This document shows positions 23,457 through 34,421 of a stretch of 64,000 bases of DNA, one piece after another. This DNA is from Ochotona curzoniae. Taxonomy: Eukaryota > Chordata > Mammalia > Lagomorpha > Ochotonidae. The translations under genes were made by a program, and so were the position numbers. The DNA lies in NCBI RefSeq assembly GCF_017591425.1, contig NW_024466599.1:73202501-73266500 (forward strand), in the 5' to 3' direction. Position 1 is the first letter of the stretch; every line of letters starts with the position of its first letter. A model generated the notes under the pieces. That model ran no database searches, was not told the DNA's origin, and saw nothing but the letters and a program-made list of their open reading frames with translations.

Positions 23457-24376
23457 ACTTTAAATCATTTTTGTTAAAACATGCTAATTTAAATCATGAA
23501 TACTATGACTAATATGATTATTTATCACGTGTACAGGAGGAAAGAACTTTTACTCAATCAAATAAGAAACAAGAAACACCTCAAAATAATCGATTGTTTG
23601 GGTCCAAGAGAAAGTGGGAAATCTTGCCTCCAACTTGTCAGAATCCAAAGATCCAACACTCAATTTTATTACTTTATTGTCACAACAAATACGCTGTTCT
23701 CCTTATAATCAGGGCCCAATTTTCATACATCAGCCCCATGTCACTTAGCTAGTTTCTCTTGGTTTCTTCCCATTGACGCTCCCATGTCTCCCATCTTGAT
23801 AGAAGGCCCCTCACTTCCTTCATTGGATCTCTGATCAACCTTACACAGTCACACTCTTAATTCATGTCCCAGTGACCACCCTCTGCCCCCCGAACCACCC
23901 CCACAGTCCATGAGTTCAGTCTGCCTTCTGATGTTCTAGGTGTGACTGAATCTTCATATATTTGCAAAGTTCTTGGATCGTCATTCCTAACTTCTGCAGA
24001 ATACTCAGCCACACTTGTCACAATTCACTGCTTGGTTTTGAAACCTCATTGTCCAACATGTTTTCTTAAGTTTCTGTGTTCGTTCTCTTCAAAACTTCTT
24101 CCTGATCATTTTCCTTTGGCTAATCCTCAGATGGCTAATTTTCCTGAGATTTAATATGAATAATAGTTGCATGAACCCCACCCTAAGATTCTCTTATAGA
24201 TTTAGCAAGCTTTAATCTGATACGAGATCAGGCAATCTGTTTGAGAACCTTCAACCCTGATGTGTCCTCATTCCACAAGTGCCCTCATCTCTATTGCCCT
24301 GGAGAATTCACTTATTTCTGACTTTAACATCTGACTTTAACATCCCGGCTTTAGAATCTGGAAAAGCCTTACTACT
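23457..24376. other. Unique sequence, nothing recognised
   Basis: No gene or clear transposon. Possible diverged L2-like words near 23990-24120 were not convincing. The 70-codon frames have no domains. Confidence 0.35.
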
Positions 24377-24377
24377 A

Positions 24378-24445
24378 CCTTCCTTCCTTCCTTCCTTCTT
24401 TCCTTCCTTCCTTCCCTCCTTCCTCCTTCCTTCCTTCCTTCCTTC
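24378..24445. repeat. TTCC tetranucleotide repeat
   Basis: About 68 bp of CTTC/TTCC units with CCCT and CTCC interruptions. The 65-codon frame across it is a shadow. Confidence 0.95.
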
Positions 24446-24724
24446 ACTGTTTATGGCTTTCAAAGCCAATATGTAGCTGTCTACTCATTTCCCAACTGGA
24501 ATCTATAGATCTCTACTGATCCCTGACCTCAAAATTTCAGATCCACTGGAGCAGGAGCTGCCCCACCACTGATCTCGGTGGTGTTCCACAAGTATGTGAA
24601 TGGCCAGTGGCTCAGGACTGATACCAGCACCTCGTCCCAGACTTGTGTCACCACGTGATGCCTTTAAATATGCCACATTCACTTCACTCAGACTTAGCAT
24701 AGGCCTGTGTTTTGCTTAGTACTT

Positions 24725-25025
24725 GTTGATTCCTGTTCATTCTTCAAATCTGATTTTAGACTTCATTTGAACTGGGGACTATTTCTTAATTTGTTAGGCC
24801 CCTGCTATGTTTTTCCATTAAATCCTATACATCAATATAGTGAAATTTATGACATTTTGTTGTAATTATTAATGTAACCATCTGTCTCTCTCTGTAGATT
24901 GTAGTCTTATTAATGGGAGGGTCTGTTATGATTTAGCTGTTACTATATCATTAGTATATTGCACCATATTTAGCTGGATAGAGTATTAATAATTAATTAC
25001 TAGATAAATGAATAAATTATTCATA
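24725..25025 (+). mobile_element. Probable L2 3' fragment
   Basis: The order 'cctgttcattcttcaaatc', a region like 'tgtagattgtagtcttatt', and the end 'ctagataaatgaataaatt' agrees with the L2 3' end. Diverged and AT-shifted. Confidence 0.5.
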
Positions 25026-25234
25026 ATTGTGAAGGAAATGTAGACGAAAGCTTCTATGGAAGTGTTGCCTCCCAAATGTAAAGGCAAAGGCTCGGTAGAA
25101 GGAACTTCTTTGCCCTTTGTCTAACCTGGAATGCAGATGTGACTTCTGGGGGTTCAACTACCACTCTGTCATTATGAGGGGGGGAAAAAAAAAGTCACAG
25201 CACAAAGCTGTAAGAAGGTTGGTTTAAGCTAACT

Positions 25235-25505
25235 TAAGATTTATTGGCTTACATATTTATAACGCAGAATGACAGAGAGAAGGGTCCTTCATTCACTTGT
25301 TAGCTTCCCATACAGCCTCAGTGGCTAAGGCTGTGTTGTGTCATGGTTAGGAAGCTACAAATCCATCCTGGTTACCTACAAGGTGGCAGGAGCCCAACAA
25401 CCAGTGTCTTTTTCCCCATGCACAGAAGCTGGAACCTGGACTGGAAGCAGAGCCTCCAGGAGGCAGACTGGCACCCCAAGATGGGATGCCAACATTACTG
25501 GCCCC
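25235..25505 (-). mobile_element. Old CSINE copy
   Basis: Minus-strand remnant. It has a ttaagatttattggcttaca tail side, 'gaatgacagagagaaggg', ttcattcacttgttagcttc, ctggactggaagcagagcc and ggcagactggcacccc near the head. The 70-91 codon frames here are shadows. Confidence 0.7.
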
Positions 25506-26945
25506 TTGCAAGATATCTTTAAGCAGTTTCCCAGCTCTGCATTACTACCTCCAGATGTGTGCTCCATGAAAACCCTAGTTTCTTGCATAATTAATCAAGC
25601 CTTTGTCAGTTAGGCTTCCGCTCTCAGCTGCTCGAGACCCTCCTAGTTGATGTACTTTTAGTGCAAATTGCAGATGCTCTTCCTGCATAGCATGCACAGA
25701 TGCACAATAGTATACTCATTGCAGTCTGTGTCTTCTAACCCAGGAGTCTGCAATTTTTGTCTACGAAAAGCCAAGCAGTGAATGTTGCAAGCTTCACAAG
25801 CCAGAGGATTTGTCATACAACTAGACTCTTACAGGTGAAATGATCAAGAAAAGCAGGTGTTTGTTTCAACAGATACTGTTGGTAAAAACAAGTGTCAAAC
25901 CAGACACCTAGTTGGATGACCTATGATCTAAACCACTGATGTTCAGTTTTTCAAAGTCATTGAAACATTTCTTCAAAGAAATACTAGAAAGCAGCAACAA
26001 AACAGCTTTACAGTTACTCTAGCTAAAAATGTGTGAATAAATATCCCTCCCACTAGCTTTACTCATCTTCTGAGTCATGTGTATAAACACACAAGGACGG
26101 ATTTTGAATGTATTTTGTGCTATATATGGGACATTCATTCTTTGATCCTCTAATTAAAAACTGACTTGTCCTTAGCAAGCCTGTGCTGCTTACTCATGAA
26201 CATTAGCTTTTTCAAAATGTTCACAAATAATCTCTCAGACACTCTGAAATTTGTTTCTTACACTCTGCTATCTCAAAAGTTTAGTAAGTTGTCTTTCTAT
26301 TGGATTCCAGTGGTTTTCTTTGAAGGGATTTTTGTTACTGATTACGGTTGGGGGTTAGTGTACTTCTTTCTTCTCGAAGGATACGAATGACAATAATTCT
26401 AACATTTCTCTTTTGAAGAAAAGTCTATTGATCTTAAGACAGAAAAGTAAAGTTCAAATGAAATAGTTTTTCTTTCCCTTTCTTATCTATTGAAATCATG
26501 AAAACAATTTGCAACTAAGGAGTGCTTCTAATTCATATACATATCAGTAGGGAATAATATTAGTTTTTGGTGTTTTTAATTCATTGTGCTACTGAAACAT
26601 ATATGTCCCTGTGTACACTCATCCTTCAATAAAATTTCTTTGTGTATGCTTTTCTCTTCATTTTTTTTCTTCATATAAATGAAGTGAAATATTCTACAAA
26701 TCTCGCAGTGAAAAATTACTAACTCCTTTCCTCTGCTGCCCACTTTTGATTCCTTGCATATTTAGATCTGTTTTATAGTTGATGCCTCCATTATTTAATA
26801 GTGTTATAACTGTTAATTGTTTATTTCCCCATGTTGTATTTCCTTAGTGCCTTCACTTTACTTTTTGCCATGTTTACTCTTCCTGTTGAAATAATTTCTA
26901 GAAGAGGTTAAGCTGCTACTTATGAAACACACATATTGTATTGAC
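25506..26945. other. AT-rich unique sequence, nothing recognised
   Basis: No gene, RNA or clear transposon. AT content rises from 26400 to 26900. It may hide very old repeats. Confidence 0.35.
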
Positions 26946-26949
26946 ATCC

Positions 26950-27165
26950 TTAGGATGCTGTCCCAGCTCCTTTTCCCATCCAGCTTCCTGCTAATAAAAC
27001 AGGGAGTCCTAAGTGTTCTGCTACCACTGAGGGAGACCCAGGTGGAATCCTTACTCCCCATTGTGGCTTGTTCCATCCATGCCTAGTGCAGGCTTTTCGG
27101 AGTGTTCCAATGGATGCTAGATCTCTCTCTCTCTCTCTCTCTCTCACTCACTTAAAACAACAAGA
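26950..27165 (+). mobile_element. Old CSINE fragment with CT tract
   Basis: Starts at the cccagctccttttcccatcc block, continues through ctgagggagacccaggtgga and ctccccattgtggcttg, and ends in a CT dinucleotide run (27121-27147). The head is missing. Confidence 0.65.
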
Positions 27166-27444
27166 GTACCTGTTGTGTGTGTAGTTAATGATTTTTTTTT
27201 TGAATATGTGAAGAAGGATGTATTTTTCAATCAAATCTCTTGTTATTGGTTGTTTTAGTGCTCTACCAATCTAGAAATTAAATATGCTTCTTTAGTTTGT
27301 AACAGTTTAACACACATTTATATTTCGTTCACTTTCAAGACATAGCAAGCATTTTAAACTCTTAAAATTCGAATACACTGTTTCCATTGTGCTGTCCTTG
27401 TGAAATTAAACTGTATATGCACCTGGGCTTCTCTTACGGAGTTA

Positions 27445-27776
27445 GAGGCATGTGAATGTGGGTTAAGCTGCCACCAGCAGTGCTGGCATCCTATATTAGC
27501 TTTCCAACTAGAATCTTGACTACTATACTTCTAGCCTTGCTCCCTGCTAATGTGTTGGGGAAGGTAACAAGAGTTGGCTCAAGTCTGGCACTAATGTTGG
27601 GGGTCGGGATGGAATTTCTAACATCTGGCTTGTGTGTGACCCAGACCAGGTTGCTGTGGCCATTTGGGGAGTGACCAGTTAATGAAAGATACATTTTTCT
27701 TTTTCGCTCTGATTTTGTTCCCCTTTCTCTGTCACTTTTCCTCTCAAATCAATAAGTAGTCCTTAAAAAAAAAAGT
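27445..27776 (+). mobile_element. Old CSINE copy
   Basis: Head region gaggcatgtgaatgtgggtt, then agcagtgctggcatcctata, accaggttgctgtggccatt, ggggagtgaccagttaatg, and a CT-rich 3' part ending in an A tail at 27765-27776. It sits directly upstream of a younger copy. Confidence 0.7.
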
Positions 27777-27782
27777 AAACTC

Positions 27783-28112
27783 AGGCCCAGCTTGGTAGCT
27801 TAGCAGCTAAAGTCCTTGCCTTGAGCACACCAGGATCCCATATGGACGCCGGCTCTAATTCTGGCAGCCCCGCTTCCCATCCAGCTCCCTGCTTTGGTCT
27901 GAGAGTGCAGTCGAGGACAGTACAAAGCATTGTGACCTTGCACCAGTATGGGCAATTCAGAAGAGGCTCCTGGCTCCTGGCTTTGGATTGACTTGGCTCC
28001 AGCTGTTGTGGCCACTTCGGGAGTAAATCAGCCGATAGAAGATCTTCCTCTTTGTCTCTCCTCTCTGTATATCTGACTTTGTAATAAAAATAAACAAATA
28101 CATATATACATA
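27783..28112 (+). mobile_element. CSINE, young form
   Basis: Well preserved plus-strand copy with head ggcccagcttggtagcttag, 'gatcccatatggacgcc', ggctctaattctggcagccc (B-box region), and tail ctctctgtatatctgacttt then AATAAAAATAAA. It abuts the older copy at 27445-27776, so it may have landed at that element's A tail. Confidence 0.9.
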
Positions 28113-28339
28113 TAAAACCTCAGCTCGACATATTGCTGTTATTGTGTGTATGGTCAATAGATTTATCAAAGTATGTATCTTATCATTTTATACTTTCCTG
28201 CATTATTATTTGCATATGGAATTTTACCTTCTTCTTGATCATTAATTTTGTGACTTCTTCAGGTTAATAATACTTTTTATATTAGTTTACCAAAAACACA
28301 TTCTGGTTTAGCTTAGCCAAAATGCCTTTATTTTTGTTT

Positions 28340-28560
28340 CATTTTTTATTTTCATTTTTTACTATTATCATTATTTTATGATACAATTCCATAGGCTCTC
28401 TGATGTCCCTTACCCAATCCTCAAATTTCCTCCACTTTCCCCACTGATTTCTGCTACATTGTTCCAATAGTATAGTTCTTCTTAAGCAGTCATTAGTCCA
28501 TCATTGCGAGCATGGACAATGCAGAGAGTCCAGCATTTAAATTCTTGTGATTTTTATTTT
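28340..28560 (-). mobile_element. L1 3' end fragment
   Basis: tttatgatacaattccatag, ggctctctgatgtccc and a C-rich stretch match the complement of the L1 terminus at 18358 onward (tttatgacacagtttaacag). Then come 'caatagtatagttcttctta' and 'tccatcattgcgagcatgg'. Short, 5'-truncated and dead. Confidence 0.7.
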
Positions 28561-30229
28561 TAAATATGCCATTTCTTCTGTCTCATTCTAAAAATACTTT
28601 TTATTGATTTTCTGCAGACTCATATGATGCTAACAACTTTTGTTCTTCCTAAACTTTTGTAATCTGTTCTAGTATTTAGTTAGATTTTAAAGCACTTTTG
28701 ATGCTTTCCAATAGTTTAAAAGTTATCAGTCAGTAAACCTTTTAAGTATTGCTTCTATATCTTTTTCCCTCTCCTTTTGTGAATTCATAAGTATACGCTA
28801 AACTTCCAATATGACCTATTACGATAATTTTTAGTATTTCCTACCATTTTTCCCTCTGTGCTTAATTCTGAGATTTTCTTACGAAATTGTCTTTTAATTT
28901 ATTATTCCACTTTTTGACTGCATGCAAACCAATGTTAAATGCCTTAAAGTTCTAGCTAAAATTCTCATCTTGTAATTTTCTATTAGTTTTGAATTTTCAT
29001 GGTATTTTGTAATCTTTTAATTTTAGCAATTTAATTTAATAATTCTCATGTGGGGAGATGTTATTCAGCAACTTTAAGTTCAAGTTTACTAAGTGCAAAA
29101 GGATGTCTCTCTCTCTCTTCCTGTCCTTCCTCCCTCCCTCCTTCCTTCCTTCCTTTCTGTTTCATTATTTTATCACTAGATCTTGGCCTATTTTAAGAGT
29201 TTTAATCTCAAATTAAAGAATGATGAGGCTTGCTCTTCCATCACACTTGTAAAGCCTGATGGAGGATCTGTGCCTTAAAGATGCAGGAAAAATCAAGGCT
29301 TACAATATCAATTCATCATACCAATTAGAAGGCTTACTCTCTTGAAAGGACTCAGGGTGGGAGGTTCCTCACAAAGGGAGCTCATGCTTCCTGTGTAGGA
29401 CAAAGTACCCTTTTCTCTGACCTGACACAGCTTAACAAATACACAAGGCTTGGTGAGGCCAGACTGGACTTCAGTCTCCATTCATTTTCTCAGTGAGGTG
29501 TCCTCACTCAGGGCAAAATATAAAAGCTTTTTAACCAAATCTAAATGTAATTAAAGATTTTGTCTAGCCTATCCTGAAGATAGAAGTTTTACATTTACTA
29601 AATCTGTGAGGTGTAGACTCTGCTATATTTGCATATATGTCATCTTTTAAAATGTAATGTGATATGGAACATTGATGTAATTAAAATGTTAAATACATTG
29701 ATTTAATATATGTGAAATTAACAGTGGCACATAACAATCAATTTCACAAATGTCAGCTGGGAAAATTTTAAACTGAGACAGGTAGTTAATATCAGATGCT
29801 TTTTCAATTTCTTTTATTCATACTATGGTCTCCTTTAATGAGAAAATAAAAACTTTGACCAGGACAATTATAAGAAAAAAATAAAATTACAATGGCCATG
29901 GAAATTTATGGGAGTGGCTTTGTGGAGTGGATCCAGTTTGAGAGCTCACTTTGAGAAACTGCACAGTCTCTACATTAAGATTTTTACAGAATTTCTAAAA
30001 GAAAAAAAATAATTAAAATTGGTAAAAGTGCTTCTTTTTAGGAGATTAGGCTTATGTCAATTTCCTAGTGAAAAGCTCACATTTATTTACAGTCTACATA
30101 TTTTTTTTTCTTTTTTAAGACTTGATTATACAACAAAAGTGTTGGGATGCACCATCAGAGTGTCAAAAAAAAATCTGAGAAAAATCATTTCAGGTCAAGA
30201 GAAGAATATTTTTTATATGTTTTTTAAAT
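28561..30229. other. AT-rich sequence with a TC/TTCC tract
   Basis: AT-rich sequence with a pyrimidine repeat at 29105-29158 (CT then TCCC/TTCC). No gene. 29220-29480 is less AT-rich and may be an unrecognised old repeat. Confidence 0.4.
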
Positions 30230-31490
30230 TCTTATTTTGTTTCTGATAATTTTTTACATATTTGGTTAGGGTGCAAAGGGCCAAGGGCTAGAGGAAAGTG
30301 GATTAGACCATCATTTTTATATTCTCTTCTTTTATTACTGTATCTGGAAGAAGGGGAAAGAAAAGGGGAGAAGCCACACCCAGCTTCACAACCAGCTCTG
30401 GGTCCTTGATGTCGGGCATGCTCTGAGGGCACTGCTCAAGTGGTTTTGATAGTTCAACAGTTCTGAATTGCTGCCTATCTTTCCACTCCAATCATGGTGA
30501 AATCTCTCCAGAAATTCACCACTGAAACAGTCCATCTTAGAGTCTCCGTTTGCCCAGGTATTCACTGCTGACTCTTGGCTGGGGTTGTTGATTGATTTGT
30601 CCAGTCCTCCATCTTCTTTTATGGTACCAGGTGTCCTCTGCGGGCTCCAATGTACTGCCATATCCCTCATGTGCATCTGGGTATGTTGTCCACTGCTGCA
30701 TCTAAGGCACCAAGGAAGCCCAGCTCTGACACATGCACTCCATGATCAGGTGCTCATGTGCTCATGTGAAGGTTGTAGCCTGAACATGCCCCGCTTGTTC
30801 CCAGCCCCAGTACCGGTGAGTGTCAGTGTGTGCCATGGTCATACCTAGCTCAGCCCACCACCACCCCAAGTTGTAAGCTATCTAGCTGGACTTATAGTTC
30901 CATAGGGTTGGGCCCACCTATAGAATCCAACCTGGACCCGGTTCTCTCGGATGTTGGTTGGTGTCATGCCCAACCTAATGTGACCCGTCCACTTTTCCAA
31001 TACTCACTGACAGCTATTGGGATCTAGCCCTGCCAGGCAGGCCACCAGCCCTAGTTTTCATATGGGCTGGTGTGTGGTGGTCAGCATTGTCCCATGCTAA
31101 AGAGCCCAGGTCAGAATTCCCATGTGGACTGGTGCATCGGTCTGACCCATAAAGGTCCTATTGTCTCTCCCCGTCAACCTCCAGGCCTCAGTCCTCATGC
31201 TGACCTGCAAGTACAGTGGAATTGTCATTGGGATTCTTCTGCAGTCATTCCTCACCCACACGTATGGTGGCCTTTTCCAAGGATATCCCTCAACAACCAT
31301 TCCTCTTAGTGTGAATCCACAGGTCATCGCTCACCCTCATCTGTGCAATCCCCCAACCTCCCTGCAAATCCACAAATCCCATTTCCCCAGAGCGGCCCTC
31401 AACCCAGGCTGGGGATGGCACCCCCACTCCAAACCCTTCCATGAGGCCAAGGGAGGCCCTTTTTTCTTTACATTTACAAAAGCTTTTTTT
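30230..31490 (-). mobile_element. L1 3'UTR-like sequence, minus strand
   Basis: The minus strand carries a GC-rich sequence with 'catggagtgcatgtgtcaga', cacatgagggatatggcag, gaggacacctggtacc and 'gaactatcaaaaccacttga'. The same phrases recur in the same order on the plus strand at 32110-33065, which proves it is an interspersed repeat. Length, G-rich sense strand and long weakly coding frames suit a lagomorph L1 3'UTR. That name is inference. Frames of 96-113 codons in it are not genes. Confidence 0.65.
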
Positions 31491-31539
31491 TTTTTGTAGA
31501 GATCTTTTATTTTCCATTTCTTACCTATTTTATTTAACA

Positions 31540-31840
31540 AACATTAGAATTTATGTATTTGACAGTCAGAAAGAGAAAAAGATGGGTAAAAGGAGCCCAG
31601 TGCTGGGGGTAACTTGCCACATGCCAGCACTGACCAGAACTGGGTCAGGCAAAGCCAGAGATACAATCCTGGACTGGGAAGTGAAGAAGATGAATCCAGT
31701 CACCTTGGCTCTCAGTGCTGCCCTCAGCATCTGCAGAAGCAAAGTCCAGCAGCCAGGAGTTGAAGCTCAGTATCAGACCTAGGTAATCCATTGGCAGGAT
31801 TCAGGCACGTTAAATGATGTTTAAGCCACCACAGTGAACT
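31540..31840 (-). mobile_element. Old CSINE copy
   Basis: Minus-strand remnant with a ttatgtatttgacagtcaga tail side, a gaaagagaaaaagatggg part, 'cctggactgggaagtgaag' and 'cagcagccaggagttgaagc'. Promoter end near 31840 (taagccaccacagtgaactc). Block order is partly disturbed, so confidence is limited. Confidence 0.5.
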
Positions 31841-32109
31841 CATATTCCTTTATCATCTTTTAACAGTTGTGAAGGCTCAATTTTGATGTCTATTCAATTG
31901 AATGCTTTCTATGGGATAATTCTTATAATAATTATAACAGTAATAATATTAAATTGTGTCACCAGCAGCCAAGCATGATTGGGACACATAGGGAAGGATT
32001 TCTGACATCTCAAGTGGAAATGACCTCTAATCTTAAGATTTGGTAAATGTAACCAACTCATCAACTCCTTTGTGAAGCCTTCTCTGACTTTCTTATGGAT
32101 TAAACTGGA

Positions 32110-33065
32110 TCCCATATCACCTGACACACAGGAACTCAGGGCTCTCGGGTCATCTATGGCGAGATTTTCTTGAGAACCCCCTCAACTGGACCACTGGAAT
32201 CAGAACTCCAACCATGTGGAAAATCATAAGATTTGTGGTCTGACCATGGAGTGCCTGTGTTAGAACTGGATCTTCTTGATTGTTGAGGCCTGTGTAGCAG
32301 ACGGCAGGTCCAAATACACATGAGGGACATGACAATCAGTTCATTGAGGCCTGAAGAGAACATCTAGTACCTTGGAGGACAGGTCAAACTGGAGAGCTTT
32401 CCCAGCCAAGCTTTGACAGCAAGTATCTGGGAGACTCTATGTTAGCCAATGGACGATTTCCTTATCCGTGAAACAATGACATCAACAGCAGGTCAGAACT
32501 ATCAAAACCAGCCCCAGCATGGTAGCATAGTGGCTAAATTCTTAGCCTTGAACACTCTAGGGTCCCATATGAACCTCAGTTCTAATCCTGGCCGACCCAC
32601 TTCCCATCCAGTCCCCTGCTTGTAGCCTGGGAAAGTCTGGGTACCTTGCACCACATGGGAGACCCAGAGGAAGCTCCTGGTTCCTGGCTTCAGATTAGGA
32701 GCTTAGCTCTGGGCATTATGGACACGTGGGGATCAGTGGATGAAAGATCTTCCTCTATGCCTCTCCTCCTCTCTGAAATTCAGACTTTGCACTAAATATA
32801 AAGAAATCTTACAAAAAGAACTATCAAAACCACTTGAGCAGTGACCTCATAACAAGCTCCACATCAGGGACTCTGGGGTGATAACAGGTGGCCATCCCCC
32901 ATTCCCAGCTGTTGATGCGCTTTGGCTGCAGGAGCTATTCTTTCCCCTTCTCTTCCCACTTTCTTATCCATTTTCTCCCATTCCTTGTTCCTCCCCACCC
33001 TAATCAGTGGTTTGCATGCACATACATCCTTCTTAACTATGTAAACATCATTTAAAAATCAACTT
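32110..33065 (+). mobile_element. L1 3'UTR-like sequence, plus strand, split by a CSINE
   Basis: Same repeat as 30230-31490 in the opposite orientation. Shared phrases are 'catggagtgc', 'cacatgagggacatg' and 'ctatcaaaaccacttgagca'. After the shared part it runs into a CT-rich end (32935-33000). A CSINE at 32511-32816 interrupts it within the gaactatcaaaacc phrase. Removing that SINE and one duplication restores colinearity with the minus-strand copy. Confidence 0.65.
32511..32816 (+). mobile_element. CSINE with perfect 16-bp duplication
   Basis: Full copy inside an L1-like repeat. Head gccccagcatggtagcatag, B-box-like ttctaatcctgg, cttgtagcctgggaaagtct, and tail ctcctctctgaaattcagac then an A-rich end. 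The duplication agaactatcaaaacca occurs at 32495-32510 and 32817-32832. A 16-bp duplication without a mismatch suggests a relatively recent insertion. Confidence 0.95.
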
Positions 33066-34090
33066 TATTTTTAGAAAAAGAAGAATTTGCTTCTTAATGT
33101 TTCCATTACTTTTTAATGTTAGTTTTTTTTTTTGAAACTTTCTACTTTACTAGATATTTACAGTTGTATTATCCTTCACCTGCATAGGTTAAAGTCATAA
33201 TTTTAGATCATTCCATTTTGGAATGAACTTACTTAAAGTCTCGATTTGTCAGAATAGGCTAATGACGCTACAGTTAAAAACCATCATTGAAATCTCTATC
33301 TTGAAATCTCAAAAAATGTTCTTTTTCAATACTTCTCCCCAAGCAGAGGCATGAATGTTTATTTGGAGAAGTGTGCCAGTCTTCATCACCTTTACAAGGA
33401 AGCATCTGGAGTTTCCTAGACTAGAGAAGGGACAGTGGTCAGCTCCAGCCTTTCATCAGTTGACATTTAACCGGCTGTTCTACACCTGTCCTTCAGAAGC
33501 AGCTGCATGGTCTTTCAGTGTGGTTGGGAACTGTACTGGGATATTTGATGAGTATCCCTGGCAGTATCAGAGCCAGCTCTGTCCAACACTCGATTCTTCA
33601 CCTAAGAAGGCAGATCCAGCTCACTTAAGATTTGGCAAGACGGCCATTTTTTTTTAAGAGAACAATACTTTTTCCTTAATTAGAAATAACTGTACAATTA
33701 GTCCAGCGAGTATCAAAAGTTAGAAGGGATGTGACACAGAACTGCCTCTGTCTGTCACATAATTAGCTTCCTGTGTGTTTTTTTCTTCATGTATAAGTTG
33801 TCTCCTCTTATAAAGACATCATCACGTTGATATGTGCTAATAAACTTGCTTTAACTAAATCATATCTACAAAGCTCTCGTTTCCAAGTAACTCCATATTC
33901 GTTGGCACAGGGCTGAAGATAGTCACATATCTCTCTTGAGGACATGATGTAGTTAAACCCATTACAGTGTATGAGAGACATGCCTATACTGTTACATATT
34001 GACATGTATTTTAATGATTTGGGGTGAGTGCTGTAATTTGTGCAGCATAGTATTACGAGCTGAATGGTAGTTGTACCTAATTTGGTTCAG
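33066..34090. other. Unique sequence, nothing recognised
   Basis: A 100-codon frame at 33355-33657 lacks a recognisable domain. No transposon identified. 33350-33620 is less AT-rich than its flanks. Confidence 0.35.
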
Positions 34091-34097
34091 TATATAT

Positions 34098-34421
34098 ACT
34101 GGTTGAATATTTCTAATCCCAAATGCTTGGTCCAGAAATACTTTGGATTTTGAAATCTTTCAGACTTTTAGAACATAGATTAATTATGAGACAGCTCAGG
34201 GATGGGACCAAAGCCAAAACATTTATTTTTTTTTTATTTCACACACCCTGTACACATAAACTGAAATAATTTCATCTGATAGTGTTAATATATCTGAATT
34301 TAACTTTGACTTATCAAGTTGTGATAATTTTCACTTGTGATGTCATGTTAGCACTGAATGTTTCAGACGTTGGAACATTTGAGATTTAAGTGTGCGAGAT
34401 TAGGAATTTCCAATTTGTGTA
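34098..34421. mobile_element. Palindromic DNA transposon, possibly Kanga-type
   Basis: Starts ctggttgaatatttctaatc and ends 'gagattaggaatttccaat', giving imperfect inverted ends. The interior phrases 'caaatgcttggtccagaaat', 'gagacagctcagggatggga', 'tcacttgtgatgtcatgtta' and 'gcactgaatgtttcagac' follow a mammal-wide non-autonomous DNA repeat. I associate it with the Kanga group (TcMar-Tc2), but the name is from memory. No transposase. Confidence 0.6.

Noticed and set aside
30386..30676. 96-codon minus-strand frame
   Set aside because: Lies inside a repeat present again at 32.1-33.1 kb, where the frame is not preserved.
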